Assembly (NCBI GenBank): GCA_030141605.1
Contig: JAQGDQ010000968.1
Location: 1-64,000 of the forward strand
From: Tubiluchus corallicola
Lineage: Eukaryota; Priapulida; Priapulimorpha; Priapulimorphida; Tubiluchidae
Direction: 5' to 3'
DNA: 64,000 nt
Both the position numbers and the translations under genes were made by a program. How positions within the stretch are numbered: the stretch's first letter is position 1; each line of letters opens with the position of its first letter. Below are positions 10,509-41,738 of the stretch, piece after piece. The notes under the pieces were generated by a model, which saw only the letters and a program-made list of their open reading frames with translations, was not told the origin of the DNA and ran no database searches.

Positions 10509-13500
10509 TCACAACGTCTCGTCAGCTTCTGCGTACTGAAACTCATCACTATTCTCGTAGTCGCACATATCGAGAGCAACCTCACAACTTTCTCTCACTA
10601 CCCTGTCATCATCATCTAAATATTCTCGTAGAACATCCATGCATTCGTCCGTGGCTATGGCTCCCAATGCTTCGGCACATTCGTGACGCACCATGCAATT
10701 CTCCGATTTGTCCCGTAAGTTTGTTACGAGCTGAGGCACCGCTGCGGCGTGTTGCATCTGACCCAGCACGTATGCGATTTCGTGTCTGAACAGTGCACTG
10801 TCCTTGCATTTCAACCCTGGAACCGAAAAATGCATCAGTCAAAACTAACAAGCAAATAATTAGATACGTAGCAAGAAATGTGATGCTAGATCACGTGTAT
10901 GTGAATATGTTAAGTGATCATCTCTGACCAACATCACTATAACACACAAATAATTCCAAAAAATGCAGGCAACATTATCAGTAAGATGTCGATTGTTAGG
11001 AATTCGTTTAAAACTTAAATGCCACTTTCTGCGACGTTTTTATATGGTACAATTGAAACCTACTAGAAAACTATTAACAGTTGTGTTGGCACAGTGCCAA
11101 GCTGCACTCAAACACATGAAACTTAGTCTAAAGTTATTAGTCATTATTGTGTTGAACTGCTGTATTATAGTGTATTTCAGCTTTAACAAGCCAACAGGGA
11201 TTATATCTGTATCAATATCTGTATTGCATAGCAGATCAAACCATTTTTTGTTGAAGGGGTGACCTACGTAACTTTACTGAAAACAAACTGTAATTTCTGT
11301 ACAAAAATGTTAATTGTTCAAATGGAATTATTTATTAACGTTTAAAAAGCTTTCAGGCCAGTAGCAATGATACCAACAAATGGATTGTTAAGTTTAACGA
11401 CACACAAAAACCACAAAAGATTATTACAAAACCACAATAGATGATTATAATCCCTATGCTGTAGCTTGTTCATTGGTGAAGCCTGAAATACAAGTATTTA
11501 AATGCTACAGACTTCTTAAATGCTAAATACTTGTATTTCATGCTTTAGCAATGAATCAGCTACAGCGTAGGGATTATAACAACCCATTGTGGTTTTTGTG
11601 TGTTGATATCCTATTGATAATATTGGTTGCATTTTCATTGTTGGAACCGAGTAGAAATATCAGATTCGGGTAATAAACAATGCGGGCAATTACTCAGGTA
11701 CCCGGATACCCAATGAAAATGCTAGTAAGCACTATTTTCCTCTTCAAGCAAATGCCCACAGTTCATATCACATTATTTTGTCCAGTTTGTCTGTCTGTCT
11801 GTCTGTAACCCATAACCTCAACATAAATTGCAGTCTTAACAAACTACATTGTGAAATTTGAAATCTGAACTTCACCAGCAGACTATGAAACCTGAACTAC
11901 TCCTGCCCAACATACAATAGCCAGGACTCCTGTTACACCTCATTAACTCTAGTTGAAACCCAGTAAATGGTATGCAAATAGACAGTACAGTAAACAGCTT
12001 AAGAAATAGGTAAATCATTTTTACAGGCAAACTACCAAAAGATGGCAGCACCTCCCTAACATACTACCACTTTCTGCCAAGTCTGTCTAAAAAAACATTA
12101 ATTATGGCATAACTGCATAACAAAATGCATATTATCAAATTGTTTCCTTAACAATACACCCATTACAAAAGCAAATAATTAATGATTGTTTTAATGAGCT
12201 TGGTTAATTAAACTCAAAATTTATTTAATAAACCATCAAAATTAATCACAGTCCTACTGTGCAACTACTCACCGTCAGCAAGAGCCAAAACTGCGTCTGT
12301 ACCGCCCTGATTTCTCAAGGAAAACATCTCCCGATATCTATCAAAGAGTGGAAGGTCTTCATCTAGTAAAATGTCGCGTTGCTTTTGCACATCGCTTGCT
12401 TCGCTAGGTGGCGTCGGATCGACGGAAAGGTACGGATTAGCGGCAAGTACTTCTTTGTGACGCTCGGGACTGTGTAGCCATTTTATATTTCCTACTGCAA
12501 GTTCACATGTTTCTGCTACCTAGGAAAAGATTTCATTTTGCACTGAAGTAATGGTTGATTATTAACTAAACTCATATCTCCAGTTTGGCAGACCTCGGTT
12601 TTATGGATATCGGAAAATTCGAACAAAATCTGGTCTGTTAAAAGTCCCGCATGTTACGGACATAGTCCGTTTGTTGCGTGAGCTGACCGCTAATCGGTAG
12701 GCCGTCACTTTGTTTACATCACATACATCAGCGTAACCACGTGTATATCTCTATATATAAAAATATAGAACCGATTAAGCGGAGTTATTTTGCCGACAAT
12801 TACAGACAGTTTTTACAAACTTTTGCATAGGAGCGGCCCGTACTAGACGTTTCTGAGTCAATTAACCGATTGATTCTACATTACCGTGAGTTTAACACAC
12901 GGTGCCAACAGTATTAGTTTAGTATTGGTAATACGGACAGTTGGCAAATTGGGACCGATATCTCCCCGCTTTTGTCCAGCAAACCGAGATATCAGTGCAT
13001 TTATTTATTATTTATTAGGCACGCATAGATTACATGTAATAATGAATATATAATATACTCAATTACATGTTGTAAATACATCATATTTTTATGTCAAGAT
13101 CATTTCTGGCTTTTGTGCATTTTCTGTAAATTTATTAAGTGTTTTATCGCGTTTTATTCAGTAAATGAAGCGTTTTTCATGGGGTAACGACAGATTTTTC
13201 TCAAGTAGTTAAATTATTTTCCTACTTAAACAAAAACAGAAAATACGGACAATTGGCAAATTCGAACCGAAATCTCCCCATTTTTGATATGACTGTACAT
13301 TAATAAATTAACCTGTTTTAGCAAATCATTGTACTTACTTCTACAGATGAATCGTTGCAGTACTCTGTTAACAGCTTCAGCGTTTCTTCCCTTCCTATCG
13401 CACCCAAAGCTTCGCCTAAATAAATATAATCATCTCACAAATATAGATGTACAATCAGCAATTAGATAATTGTCATTCGTTAAAGGAAAACTCAACCCAA

Positions 13501-15247
13501 TTTTGACTTGTAGGTCAAAACAATCTACTCTTTAAAAGAGGAAACAGTATTTTTTTTAAAAATGACTTACGTGAAAAAATATTACTAGACAAATGCAATT
13601 TCGTGCATGCGTGGCTTGTTCTTTGCTGTTACATGCATTTCACCATTTACTAGTTAGACGGGCACTAGCGCCTGCATTTGGGAAATGTGCTGCACAATAA
13701 ACAGGAGCTCTCCCTCTCAGTTCAGATGTGTTAGTTTGTAACATACTGCACATTTTCGACAACCCCAGCACAGAGGTAAATTTGAAATGTGAATTTTTAT
13801 CTTAAAACTTGCCTAGTTTTAGTACAGCACACTGAATATCTTACAGCAGCACTGTACTTCAATTTTCGTTTTCGCAAACACGTGGAACACATTCAAGGAA
13901 TATTTTTGCTGTTGAAAATTATGTTAGTTTGTGATGTCATCAAATTCAAGGGTTTGCCCGCTGGCAATTCAGAGTTTAATCTATTATTTAATTATCTTAA
14001 ATGCTTCTGCAGTGTTACTGCGTTAAAATGCATACTTTTTGTCGGACTTGAAAGTGAGGTAGCATATAGAAAATCATCCTGTCTTCCTTTAATCGTAAAG
14101 TCCTTACTGCCGTTTCAGTTATCGTCATGTTTACAAGTCACACTTTTAAGATTTAAAAGATGATACATTACACTCTTTGCCAAGCATTTAAATATGAAAG
14201 AATATACAAAAATAGCAATAATACTATTGCACGAATAAGTAAATACCACGAGCTCACTGATTTCCAGGAAAATGTCCAAAGGAATAGAGTATGGGATGAA
14301 AAAAGGATGTATCCGATTCTGAGAGTTTCGGTTAACAGTCGATCCACGGGGAATTTTCTTAGTTAAAAATTAGAAAATTTTATGTATAGAATGTATTTTA
14401 TGTTTATGTATTAATATACAGCACTGCATAATACTAATTTAAATGAAAAACTTCCTTTTTTTCACTTTTCCTTTTTTGAATAAAACAACTACAAAAAAAT
14501 CTGTGCAGCACTTCATACAGGAAGGAGCCTTATAGCGCTTCGGAAAGAAAGGTTTTGTTCAAAGAATTATGATAACAAATTTGTGACTTCCACAATCTAT
14601 GCTAAGACTTTTGTACTTAAGCAACTCTGGCTAAGCAACTGTTCTTTGAGTTTTGATTACAATCAAAGAATCTATGATTCTGTACTGGCAGAACAAACAC
14701 AAGCTTTATCATTACCAGACTTGTTTGACCTAAAAACAAAAGTACAGTTATCTGTACAACCCCCAGTTGCGTCAGAAGTTTGAAACGTACAAATTGAATT
14801 CCTTTTTTTTTATTTGCTGGCTTATAAATCAACTCACACAACATAAAAAATTAAAAACTAATCTGCAAACGCAGATCATCTCTGTGATGCTTAGTAGCTT
14901 GGGATTTACCACGATTACTACTCTGAATGATTATGACTCTAGTATGACATTTGAACACAAACCACACCTGCTTCGTGACGGACCATTGGATGCTCTGATT
15001 TTGCTTGAAGTATCAGCTCTAAAACTGGAACAGCATGAGGATTCTGCATCTGACCAAGACAATACGCCAACTCATGTTTTAGCAAAGCAGAAGAATCGTT
15101 AAAACATTTCGCAATGCAATCAACAGATTCGTTTGTGCCAATGTTTCGCAAAGCAAATAAAGCTCTAAATCTTTGTTTCAAAGGCTTATCTGGATCACAT
15201 AAAATATGACCAAGTTTTTCTGTTAGTATATACTCATTCTTATTCAT
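10509..15247 (-). CDS. DOHH: Deoxyhypusine hydroxylase (DOHH), 4 exons
   Basis: DOHH is the iron-dependent enzyme that hydroxylates deoxyhypusine on eIF5A, the last step of hypusine formation in the cytosol. Exons on the minus strand are 15247-14968, 13415-13339, 12519-12273 and 10816-10509. All junctions are GT-AG and join in frame to 303 residues; human DOHH has 302. The protein is a set of HEAT-like repeats. The four His-Glu iron-binding pairs are all present: KHELAY (58/59), VRHEAG (91/92), [13 protein letters not shown] (213/214) and [13 protein letters not shown] (246/247). The central linker carries the family's YLSVDPTPP segment. The ATG at 15247 gives [13 protein letters not shown], matching the usual N terminus. 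Two AATAAA signals follow the stop closely. Intron 2 is largely filled by a dispersed repeat and intron 3 holds a fold-back element. I see no defect. Confidence 0.96.
11401..11608. mobile_element. Fold-back (hairpin) element in DOHH intron 3
   Basis: A near-complete inverted repeat of about 95-100 bp per arm. The left arm has CACACAAAAACCACAA then TATAATCCCTATGCTGTAGC then AAATACAAGTATTTA. The right arm carries the complements AAATACTTGTATTTC, GCTACAGCGTAGGGATTATA and TTGTGGTTTTTGTGTG in reverse order. Only a short loop around 11510 separates the arms. It resembles a palindromic MITE and would form a long RNA hairpin in the pre-mRNA. Confidence 0.8.
12578..13247 (+). repeat. Dispersed repeat family X, copy in DOHH intron 2
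   Basis: This sequence fills most of DOHH intron 2 and matches 30461-31378 (MAGOH intron 4) in reverse orientation. A roughly 190-bp piece also occurs at 40730-40920 and its mirror 57058-57248. Imperfect inverted repeats lie at 12578-12620 (ATATCTCCAGTTTGGCAGAC) and 12950-12991 (complement GATATCTCGGTTTGCTGGAC). A further related motif, ACGGACAATTGGCAAATTC, follows at 13250. It looks like a non-autonomous DNA element with nested ends; superfamily not determined. Confidence 0.75.
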
Positions 15248-16811
15248 GCTTAGACAGACGCTGTGAAATAACGCAATTTAAGAATTTTTCAATAGAACTA
15301 CAAAAATCTTAAAGACACGTTTCTCGAAGCACTACGGGAGCTCTTTAACATCGTCAGAAAGCAAACACAAATCTCATACCATGTTACTTTCTACCGCCAA
15401 CCACATTTAATTGTAATTTCGGCAGCGTTTTGCCAGCACACAGTTTTTCAGCAACAGTGTTAGTATAATTCTAGATTGAAATCACTCTCATTTGACAGCA
15501 CTTCTCAATTGCACCATCTTTTTAGCTCATTGTAGTTTTCTGATAGGCTTTATTTATTAGAAGTTATTTTTAAACCACTGTTTATTAGGTTGCACGCAAC
15601 AGTTTATAACTGACAAAAAGATTAACTGATAAAACACACTTATTATGGTGCTAGTCGCGCAATTCCATAAGTAGATTCTAAGAACGATTGAAGTGGGAGT
15701 GACAGCTTAACTTTTGAAAGCCCTGTTAACTTCTGAGTTATCCTGAGGTTTTTCAGTATGATGGACCCAAAGTTCTTATGCTGTATAAAGAACTATTGGA
15801 CCTCATTTGGAGTTTTCAGTTCTGTGTTGTATCGTTAAGTGGCAAAGTTGATAATGATCGGTGCTACTGAGCAAGTACAACATTATCCAACAAAAATGTT
15901 AACTCTTTAGTTTTCAAACCATTAAAATGTAAATAATCTGAGAACTGGTATTGGAGTATGGGATACATAATTTATGACTGAAACTTGCAAAAATCCTGGT
16001 GAAGTGAGATGTTTACACCAGTTCTGAACTGTTCTAAATCGGATATTGTTAGAAGCACTAAGGAAGACCAAATTTAAAAGCAAATAGATCGGTCAAACAC
16101 CCCCCCCCCCCCCCGCGCGCGCTCCAATACACCGAAACAGCTTTCCACGGCCTGCAAATGTATTTAATTAGTTCGTGGCAAAACCGTGCAAAAAGAAATA
16201 AGCGGTGCCTTCTTTTGTTAGTGCATTTTTGTTGAGATGCGAAACGACATGGTGCGTTACACATAAAACGTGAAATGCTGGAAATCCTGTAATGAATGTA
16301 TCTGAATTTCGAGCGTCCGTTCACTAAAGAATTTTAAGTAAATTTATGGAGCTAGGTAATTCTTAACGTGGCGGGCATGATGATGAACACCAGTTGGACG
16401 CTAGTTTAAACCTGATGGACGACGCTATTACACTTTCGCACCTCCCACTTTTTTGTTTATTTTAACTACCGTCTATTAAGTCCATTAAATTAGTGGCTAG
16501 ACGACCAACTTACGTCCTTGGCATCCATATTACGTTCATCACATGCATTCATTCATGACACGCCCCTGTGTGTGTTGAACAAAGTTTTTAAGTTGCTTGT
16601 TAAATATATTTTCTTTTACCATGATTATATGATTATTAAGTGAAATATTATAATATGCCTGTATTGTATCACTACTTTAGTTTGTTGTTTGCATAAAAAC
16701 ATGCTTACCCTAATCTATAAGTCTTGTCTGTATTTGGTATGTAATGACTGCATTTCAACTAAAATTTTGTTTTGGCAAATATTCAAATTATTATTATTAA
16801 CAGTAGCAGCT
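15248..16811. promoter_or_regulatory. Head-to-head promoter region between DOHH and MTG1
   Basis: The two ATGs diverge across about 2.2 kb (15248-17460), so promoters of both genes should lie here. I see no clear TATA box or defined motif. A C tract running into alternating GC (16100-16128) is the only striking composition; it could adopt non-B DNA or be an assembly length error. The 88-codon ORF at 16058-16324 translates this tract and is not credible. Confidence 0.35.
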
Positions 16812-17090
16812 TTTGGCTAAAATTATTTGGGTTGCTGCTTCAGAAAATCTTTAGCTATTGTTTTAATTCTATGTAAAGTGAAACAAACATAATTATGTAA
16901 TTTTAATTTCATAATTTGTAAGTGTAATTTTAAACAAACAAACATACTAAAATTTATACATAAACTTGATAAAATCCTAAACAAAAAATATTGTTTGCGT
17001 ACAAATAGGTTGAATTATCGTATTTAAAGCTTGATCCATTCACGGTAAGTACGTAACAACTGACAAAAAACTGTGTGAGCGACAGTACTT
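16812..17090 (+). repeat. Dispersed repeat family Y, copy 2
   Basis: Same-orientation match to 1-225 and 34497-34800. The end portion ACAACTGACAAAAAACTGTG followed by TGAGCGACAGTA is shared with the third copy (ACAACTGACAACAAACTGTG). It lies within 400 bp upstream of the MTG1 start codon. Confidence 0.6.
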
Positions 17091-17460
17091 TCTCTACCTG
17101 GGTTCAGGGCATGGCCACATGTGTACAACAGTCAAACACCACTATGCTGGGCTGTGAAGCAAACAATACTACCCTCACATGTTCCGGTTTTGTACAAGTA
17201 AAAAAAAGATCTAAAGAAAAAGACTTATTATATTGAATTTTATCTGTAATATCGAGCAAAAATAGGCGGTGCTGCAGTTGCACACTACCTATATACAAGC
17301 CTGTGTAACTACCTATACAAGCCTTAAAACGTGAGACTAACTGTTAGTTGGAATATTTGGTAATAAATGAACTTATTTTGAAATTTTTCAGAGTTTTTGT
17401 ATTATGCCTGGCACAATCGGATGTAAATAAACTACGAAGTTTAACTTGCTTCTTCTCACG

Positions 17461-27311
<9,851 letters not shown>

Positions 27312-27321
<10 letters not shown>

Positions 27322-27603
27322 CAAAGAAATCATCTGTTTCCCTCAACGAGGGTAGATGTAGCCAAGACACCTCGGTGGATCCAGTGCCTCATCCTCATGA
27401 CAAATACACTAGTTAGCACTCGCTTGAAATCATCTGACTGTTTCCCTCAACGAGGATGGATGTAGCCAAGACACCTCGGTGGATCCAGTGCCTCATCCTC
27501 ATGACAAATACACTAGTTAGCACTCGCTTGAAATCATCTGACTGTTTCCCTCAACGAGGATGGATGTAACCAAGACACCTCGGTGGATCCAGTGCCTCAT
27601 CTT
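27312..27603 (+). repeat. 104-bp minisatellite starting at the MTG1 stop codon
   Basis: Almost three units; the first is shortened. Each begins ATCCTCATGACAAA and includes CCTCAACGAGGATGGATGTA and CACCTCGGTGGATCCAGTGC. The TGA inside the first TCCTCATGACAAA is the MTG1 stop, so the array duplicated the last codons and the start of the 3' UTR. CCTCAACGAGG and CACCTCGGTGG are small self-complementary motifs in each unit. Confidence 0.9.
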
Positions 27604-27692
27604 AGAGGAATAGTTTTGATGAGTTAGGTTTCGCTTTCGCCACAACTAAGTATTCCCTGCCATCAAGTACAGTGTGTAAAAAACGTGTTAGG

Positions 27693-28204
27693 CAGGGATG
27701 TGCCAATATGCAAACTTTTGTCCGATACCGATTATTGGCCAATCCGATATCAGACCTGACATGATATGGTATTAAAAGTTATGCAACAGTAACTGCTGTT
27801 TATGTTGTGATTGTGGAATGTCAGGGAATTATGACATTAGCTTGAAAATAAGATGATTTATTGACTATTTTCATAGTTATAATTGACATTTTTGTCCTTC
27901 TATAAAGTACTGTGTACTAGTTTTGTGTTTATAGCTACAGTTTTATTATTAATACCTTTAGTTTATCTTTGTTCCGCTTCGTATAATTTACTCAACTACA
28001 TATTTCACTCCCGATAGCAATTCGGTTTTTAATCGCACACAAAATCAACACGTGAAAAAATAAATAAAAATGATGATGATGATATTTCATATACAATTGC
28101 AAACGTGAAGGAAACATGCGATAGATTGATAACGACCTTCACAAGCAATGAACTTGAAAATATTTGCGTTTCACTCGATTATGTATCAGATTGGCAAATC
28201 CCTG
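27693..28204. mobile_element. hAT-like MITE downstream of MTG1
   Basis: Terminal inverted repeats are CAGGGATGTGCCAATAT at the left and CAGGGATTTGCCAATCT (as complement) at the right, 14 of 17 matching. The CAGGGAT ends suit hAT elements. The flanking 8-mers do not match, so the target duplication is lost or the call is imperfect. No transposase ORF. Confidence 0.65.
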
Positions 28205-29353
28205 ATCTCTACCCGTGTAATTATTTAACTAACTTTCTGAAATGCCAGTTTTACGAATTTGACTTATTTTAGCTATTTTTGCAGTCGGATTTAGCTGCAT
28301 TTGACTCAGTTTTGTCAGGAATTTGACTTGGAAATGACCCGAGGACGGTGCATGTTGAACAACTGGCATAAATCAATGCAATAAATCGATAACATCTTGC
28401 AACTCAACTAACAGAAATTATCGTTACATTTTTTCTCATTTTTTGTTAGTTACGCGAATGCGAACTTAAACTTTTCGTCCAACTCGTCAACGAATTTATA
28501 TCGATTTATTAAATTAGTGTTCAATTGTTGAATAAATTGATTTGTGCAAGGTGTAATCACGATTAATTTAATGAATTGCCCATCACTACATACAGTTACA
28601 ATTACAGAATATTTATCGACACGTTCCCAAAAGCAAAACAAATTGTGAAACTCATACCCTCACAAAAAGTAAAAAAATTGTAATTTGCCCTAAATCAACT
28701 GATACAATAACAAAATTACTAAAATCCGCTCACACTAAGCACAAATGCTGACTGTACATACTTGGTAAGGTATAGAAGACGTTACAAAATTTATTTACAA
28801 TCATCTACTGTATACAATAACATGCATAAGAATTAATACAATTGCTTAACTTGTCCACACAGTGAATTCACGAACATCAGACATATATAGAAGAACTACA
28901 AAACGCAAAGCAATCTAATTTCTACTGGTTCAACGCAACTCCAAGTACATTTGCAAAAACCGTTCACAAAAAAAATAAAAAGATATATAAACAAGTCGCA
29001 TGCACGACGAAAACATTTCCTTATGCGTCAAAGTTTTGACGATATTCTCGCCATTTTGGAAATTTTGGCGTCATTTTTTGCCTAAGCGACGTGCTAAATT
29101 GGCTACAGAGAATCAAGATACCAACATTAAGGCATGTTTTATGATCAAAAATGTGTCTATGAAACCTTTACAAATGAATAAACGTGGTTACTGCGGCGAG
29201 ACTACCTTGGTCTATTTGCAAGGACGGCAGTTTTGTTAAAATAATACACACTCCCCGACTGGCATCTACAACACCCATGTGTGGAAAAACTGATAATCAG
29301 TTTTGCCTTTTCTATTTAGAACTTAAACTAAATGCGATTTAAAGCATTTAATA
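28205..29353. other. Intergenic, nothing recognised
   Basis: AT-rich sequence between MTG1 and MAGOH. The ORFs (63 and 79 codons) show no recognisable family. Confidence 0.4.
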
Positions 29354-29700
29354 CAATGGTTCGCAAAATGGGCACATGCAGGTGGAAGGATATGAGGGAA
29401 AAGGAGGGGACTGGGCGGCATTAGGAGCAGTTAATAAATAACCTTTTATTTTGTTACAAGGTCATAAACACTAAGGTAAAGAGTTCATAAGAAACGAGGA
29501 GTTTAGAAAGAAGAAAAATGACATAAGAATTATAAATATGCATAGTTTTGTTACTAAAGCTGTTAATGTATCAAAAGTCACACGTACTTAATCTTGTCGT
29601 TTTGAGGATGTGCGTTTGCACCAAAATAAAAATAAAGTTCGCAATGAGGGATGTTAGGAAATAAAGGGGGCGCTAGCGTGGGTAAGTTTGGGAACCACCG
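29354..29700. mobile_element. Possible hAT-like MITE
   Basis: CAATGGTTCGCAAAATGGGC at the left and the complement CGGTGGTTCCCAAACTTACC at the right form a weak inverted repeat (about 13 of 20) of the GGTTCCCAA type seen in hAT ends. No target duplication seen. Confidence 0.45.
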
Positions 29701-29975
29701 GTAAGGGAAGTATCAATGAAAGGTAAAGAGAAATGAAACTCACGATAAACTGTTAGCAAACGTGACTATATTGTTCAGCGTCTACTGACTTACTCCACTG
29801 ACGTCTCAGCTTCAGCTTTGCTATAATTACACAAAATCATCAGAATCTATGAAAATTACAAATCCACAAAACGTTGGACTTAACAGAATGCAGTGCAATT
29901 TTACAGAAATCTTAATACGGTAAAACATTTAGCATACGTCGCACAATTATATCTACAACGACAAGTGATGCGATG

Positions 29976-35245
<5,270 letters not shown>

Positions 35246-35388
35246 TTCTTCTTAATTCCAGCAAAAATAACAAAAACTACTACGCAAGAAGAAACGCGTT
35301 GCGCGTGGTTCAGAATACGAATTCAACAAGGAATTCAAAAATAAGTTCAATTCAACTCGTTTCGTTTTTTAACTTATTGGAAACCATG

Positions 35389-35510
<122 letters not shown>

Positions 35511-35599
35511 TTCAATTGCTTCAAAGTGGCATTAAATGACAAGAAAATAGTCAAGATACTAGTAGACATATTAAATCATTCAGTCCGATAAATATATAT

Positions 35600-36404
35600 T
35601 AATTCTAACAATTTATTTATTTGGAAATACAGATTTATAGTGTAATATGAAAACGAAATATGCTTATGGGATATATAATATCATATAATAATAACGTATA
35701 ATATTATATAATGTATGAAACGTATAATAATGATCATGATATTATGACAGGTTGCATATATCATAGATGGAGAAGAATCAGAAGTAAAAACTTTATACCT
35801 ATACCAATGGCAAATTCTTAGGCCAATTTAGTTTCCACTCAAGTTGTTTTTCAAAATGTCTTTGATTGGGTGGAAGTCAGAAGAATTTCTGTGCCATTCA
35901 GTTTGAAGGAAAAAATCAACCTTGGGGTTTTCGCTATGCTACTTTAATCATATTTCTCTCTTGCTTAAAAAGCACAAGAAAACCTACATAAAGCTTAAAA
36001 CATAGGCTTGGAAATTTTATATCCTTTACATGTTGTCTTTTGCATACAGGACGTGGGTCGACTGCAAACCTGTATAAAATTTGTAAATTTAAACTCCTGT
36101 GATGACCGCTAGATGCTGCCATTTTGACGATAAGTCATTTGAAACAATATCAAATAACACTGAGTAAAGTTTGAAAAAATAATCAGAGCATTTGTACTGC
36201 ACATGTCACCAACTAACTAAAATAAATTTTAAATTACTGCAACTTGTCAATAAGATTAAAAATACGTTTTTTGGTTCGTGAGTCGTGCATCCTGGAGGTG
36301 AGTCAGTGACATTTTACCAATCGGTGAAAACATTTTAAATAGCTAATACCTTTCGTTTCTAGTTACATAAGTCTTTCAAGCATGTAAGCAAAATGCTAAG
36401 TAAC
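35600..36404. other. MAGOH upstream region, nothing recognised
   Basis: AT-rich sequence. A stretch around 35760-36110 is kept in all three copies but its short ORFs are not conserved between copies and show no family resemblance. Confidence 0.4.
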
Positions 36405-36655
36405 TTTGCATGAAAAGCTTTTTGGGACATAACTTAACATTTCCTTTTCTTTTCCAGATTTACGTTGTGCATATATGACGTCATGTAATGGCTCTGTCAG
36501 AACAGTATTGCGGGAAACTTAAAATGAAAACAAACAAAAGATCCTTTCAAGGTGATTATGATATATGCATAAAATTACTACAAAGTAATATAATTTTTAA
36601 GGTGATTTTTCTGAAGCCTACTTCAGGTCTCCCCTTTCTTGTCCTTTAAATGCCA
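36405..36655 (+). repeat. Family W repeat, copy 1 block
   Basis: About 250 bp with GGGACATAACTTAACATTTC, ATATGACGTCATGTAATGGC and CTCCCCTTTCTTGTCC. Also present at 50681-50925, reversed at 47053-47297, and as older copies in MTG1 introns. Confidence 0.75.
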
Positions 36656-36954
36656 TGCGAGCTGTGCTAAGCTTTCTCACAAAATATTAGAACAATATTT
36701 TTTTATTAATTTTTGCGATTAATTGTTTAGTCTGCTTTGATGACACGAATAATTGTTCCGTTCTGTTGTGTACCATACTCCAAAGAAAGCAGTGGCATTA
36801 CACCCTATAGTTGCACAACAGAGTGCATTGTGCAATTATGTAATTAATCTGCCAGCACAACCCAGAAAAGTTTGTCGATCTTAGCCTGTCTCAATAGTGG
36901 CAAGATGTCTTACAGCACGGTCCACGATCATTGAGTGCCGCTGTTTTTTTAATG

Positions 36955-38600
<1,646 letters not shown>

Positions 38601-38714
38601 ATCAATGGCTGGTTTTACAGTCATGTGTTTCCTTCAGTACGAGTAGATGGGCGCCAGTTACTTTAGTTTTACTGTACTTGAGCCCATCTATCCGGTACGC
38701 GCTTTGTCAAGGAT

Positions 38715-40260
<1,546 letters not shown>

Positions 40261-40562
40261 TATATTGTTAGGCTATAATAGTTACGCATTTGAGCAACAC
40301 GTTCACACCGGCACCTAGGTAATGTAAAATATTCAACCTATATTTGTAATTTATCGTGTTTTACTGAAAGCGCACAGAGTTATAATCAATTCAATGTTGC
40401 AAAGCGCTAAAAACGTGTAGCATGTTTTGACAAACTGTTTGAGAAAACAAACAGGCTCTTGGCAGAAGGAATAATAATCATAATAGCACAAGCAAGTTTG
40501 TTGGAAATTTGACAAGCAAACATTGAGTTCTTTTCTTGTTGTATCGGTAAGGAAGTGTTAGT

Positions 40563-41021
40563 CAGGGATGAGAATGACAAATTGCAAAAACAGGCCGGGG
40601 GTTTTGGGGCCGCGTAGGTCATAGAGAATGTCTAAGTGGACTTAAAATTTAAAATATCAGTTACCTTGTTTCGTGTATAATTTAAAATACTCAACTATCA
40701 AGGATACATGATAACTAATTGTCTCAAAAACGCCTAAGTACTGGCCGCTCCTATGCAAAAGTATATAAAAACTGTCTGCAATTGACTCAAATAACTCCGC
40801 ATAATTGATTCTATATTTTTATACATAGAGATATACACGTGGTTACACTGATGTACGTGATGTAAACAAAGTGACGGCCTGCCAACTAGCAGTCAGCTTG
40901 TGAAATAATGTACTGGGTCGGTAAAAATTTTCTCAACGAATTTACGCGATTTACAAAAATGGCACTACTGGTCTTCCAAAAACTCGGAATTCCGCTTATC
41001 AGCGGAAAATTCTCATCCCTG
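40563..41021 (-). mobile_element. hAT MITE with nested X fragment, left arm
   Basis: Mirror copy of the element at 56957-57415. Ends CAGGGATGAGAAT and complement, target duplication RCTAACAC. The X-family fragment sits inside at about 40730-40920. Confidence 0.8.
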
Positions 41022-41456
41022 GTGTTAGCAACGCTTCAAAGATTTGTTTTAAACAGTTTACTGCAAGATTGTGTTGACATGAAGGTAGAAAAGCTTGCAC
41101 TACACGTGAAGTTTCACTTTTACACTGTCTGAAACACCACAAATGTAGTCTCATCTACGCACTGCTTAGGATTAGTTAAAAATCGCACTGACCGCCACTG
41201 CGCCTCGATAAAGCGTTTTTCCTGCGATGCAAATATTTATTAATACCAAAACTGTTGTGTATACCTTCATTATGGGTGTAGGACTATTGAACGACTTACA
41301 TCTCACAGAAAAGAGCCCATGTACCTCTAATATTTTTTCACGACTTCCATTATGTAATAGCAAGTGACTGCTAACTGTCTCACAGGTGACCGCAGGCATG
41401 TACAGAAGATAAAGTGTTTATTAGTTGCCAGAAACTTCGGACTTGTCAAAATTGTA

Positions 41457-41738
41457 CATTCAACCTCGTATATAAGGGACACCTCCGGAATCGGAAAAAA
41501 TCGTCCCTTATAGCCGAAGTGGAGTCAGACCGAGGGTGTATTTAGACTTGTACGTTTCTGTAAAACTGCAAAAGTTTACGAAAAACTGAGGTTAAAAATC
41601 GATCAATTTCGCTTTGATCATAGGGTCCCTTATATACGAGGTAATTTACCTGGGTTTCTATTACGCGGGACCTGAAGATATCGTCCCTTAAAAGCGAATG
41701 CCCCTTATAAGCGAGTACCTTATACCCGAGGTTGACTG
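41457..41738. mobile_element. pogo/Tigger-like MITE, left arm
   Basis: The ends CATTCAACCTCGTATATAAG and the complement CAGTCAACCTCGGGTATAAG form inverted repeats, each next to TA (41455-41456 and 41739-41740). Further internal copies of the CCCTTATATACGAGG motif occur around 41630. At 282 bp it is non-autonomous. Confidence 0.85.

Noticed and set aside
10278-11744. A single hAT element bounded by TAGTGCT motifs at 10278 and about 11737
   Set aside because: It would enclose DOHH exon 4, and the ends share only about 7 bp, so separate fragments are more likely.
13789-14163. 124-codon ORF in DOHH intron 1
   Set aside because: No family resemblance, AT-rich composition, lies wholly in an intron; probably chance.
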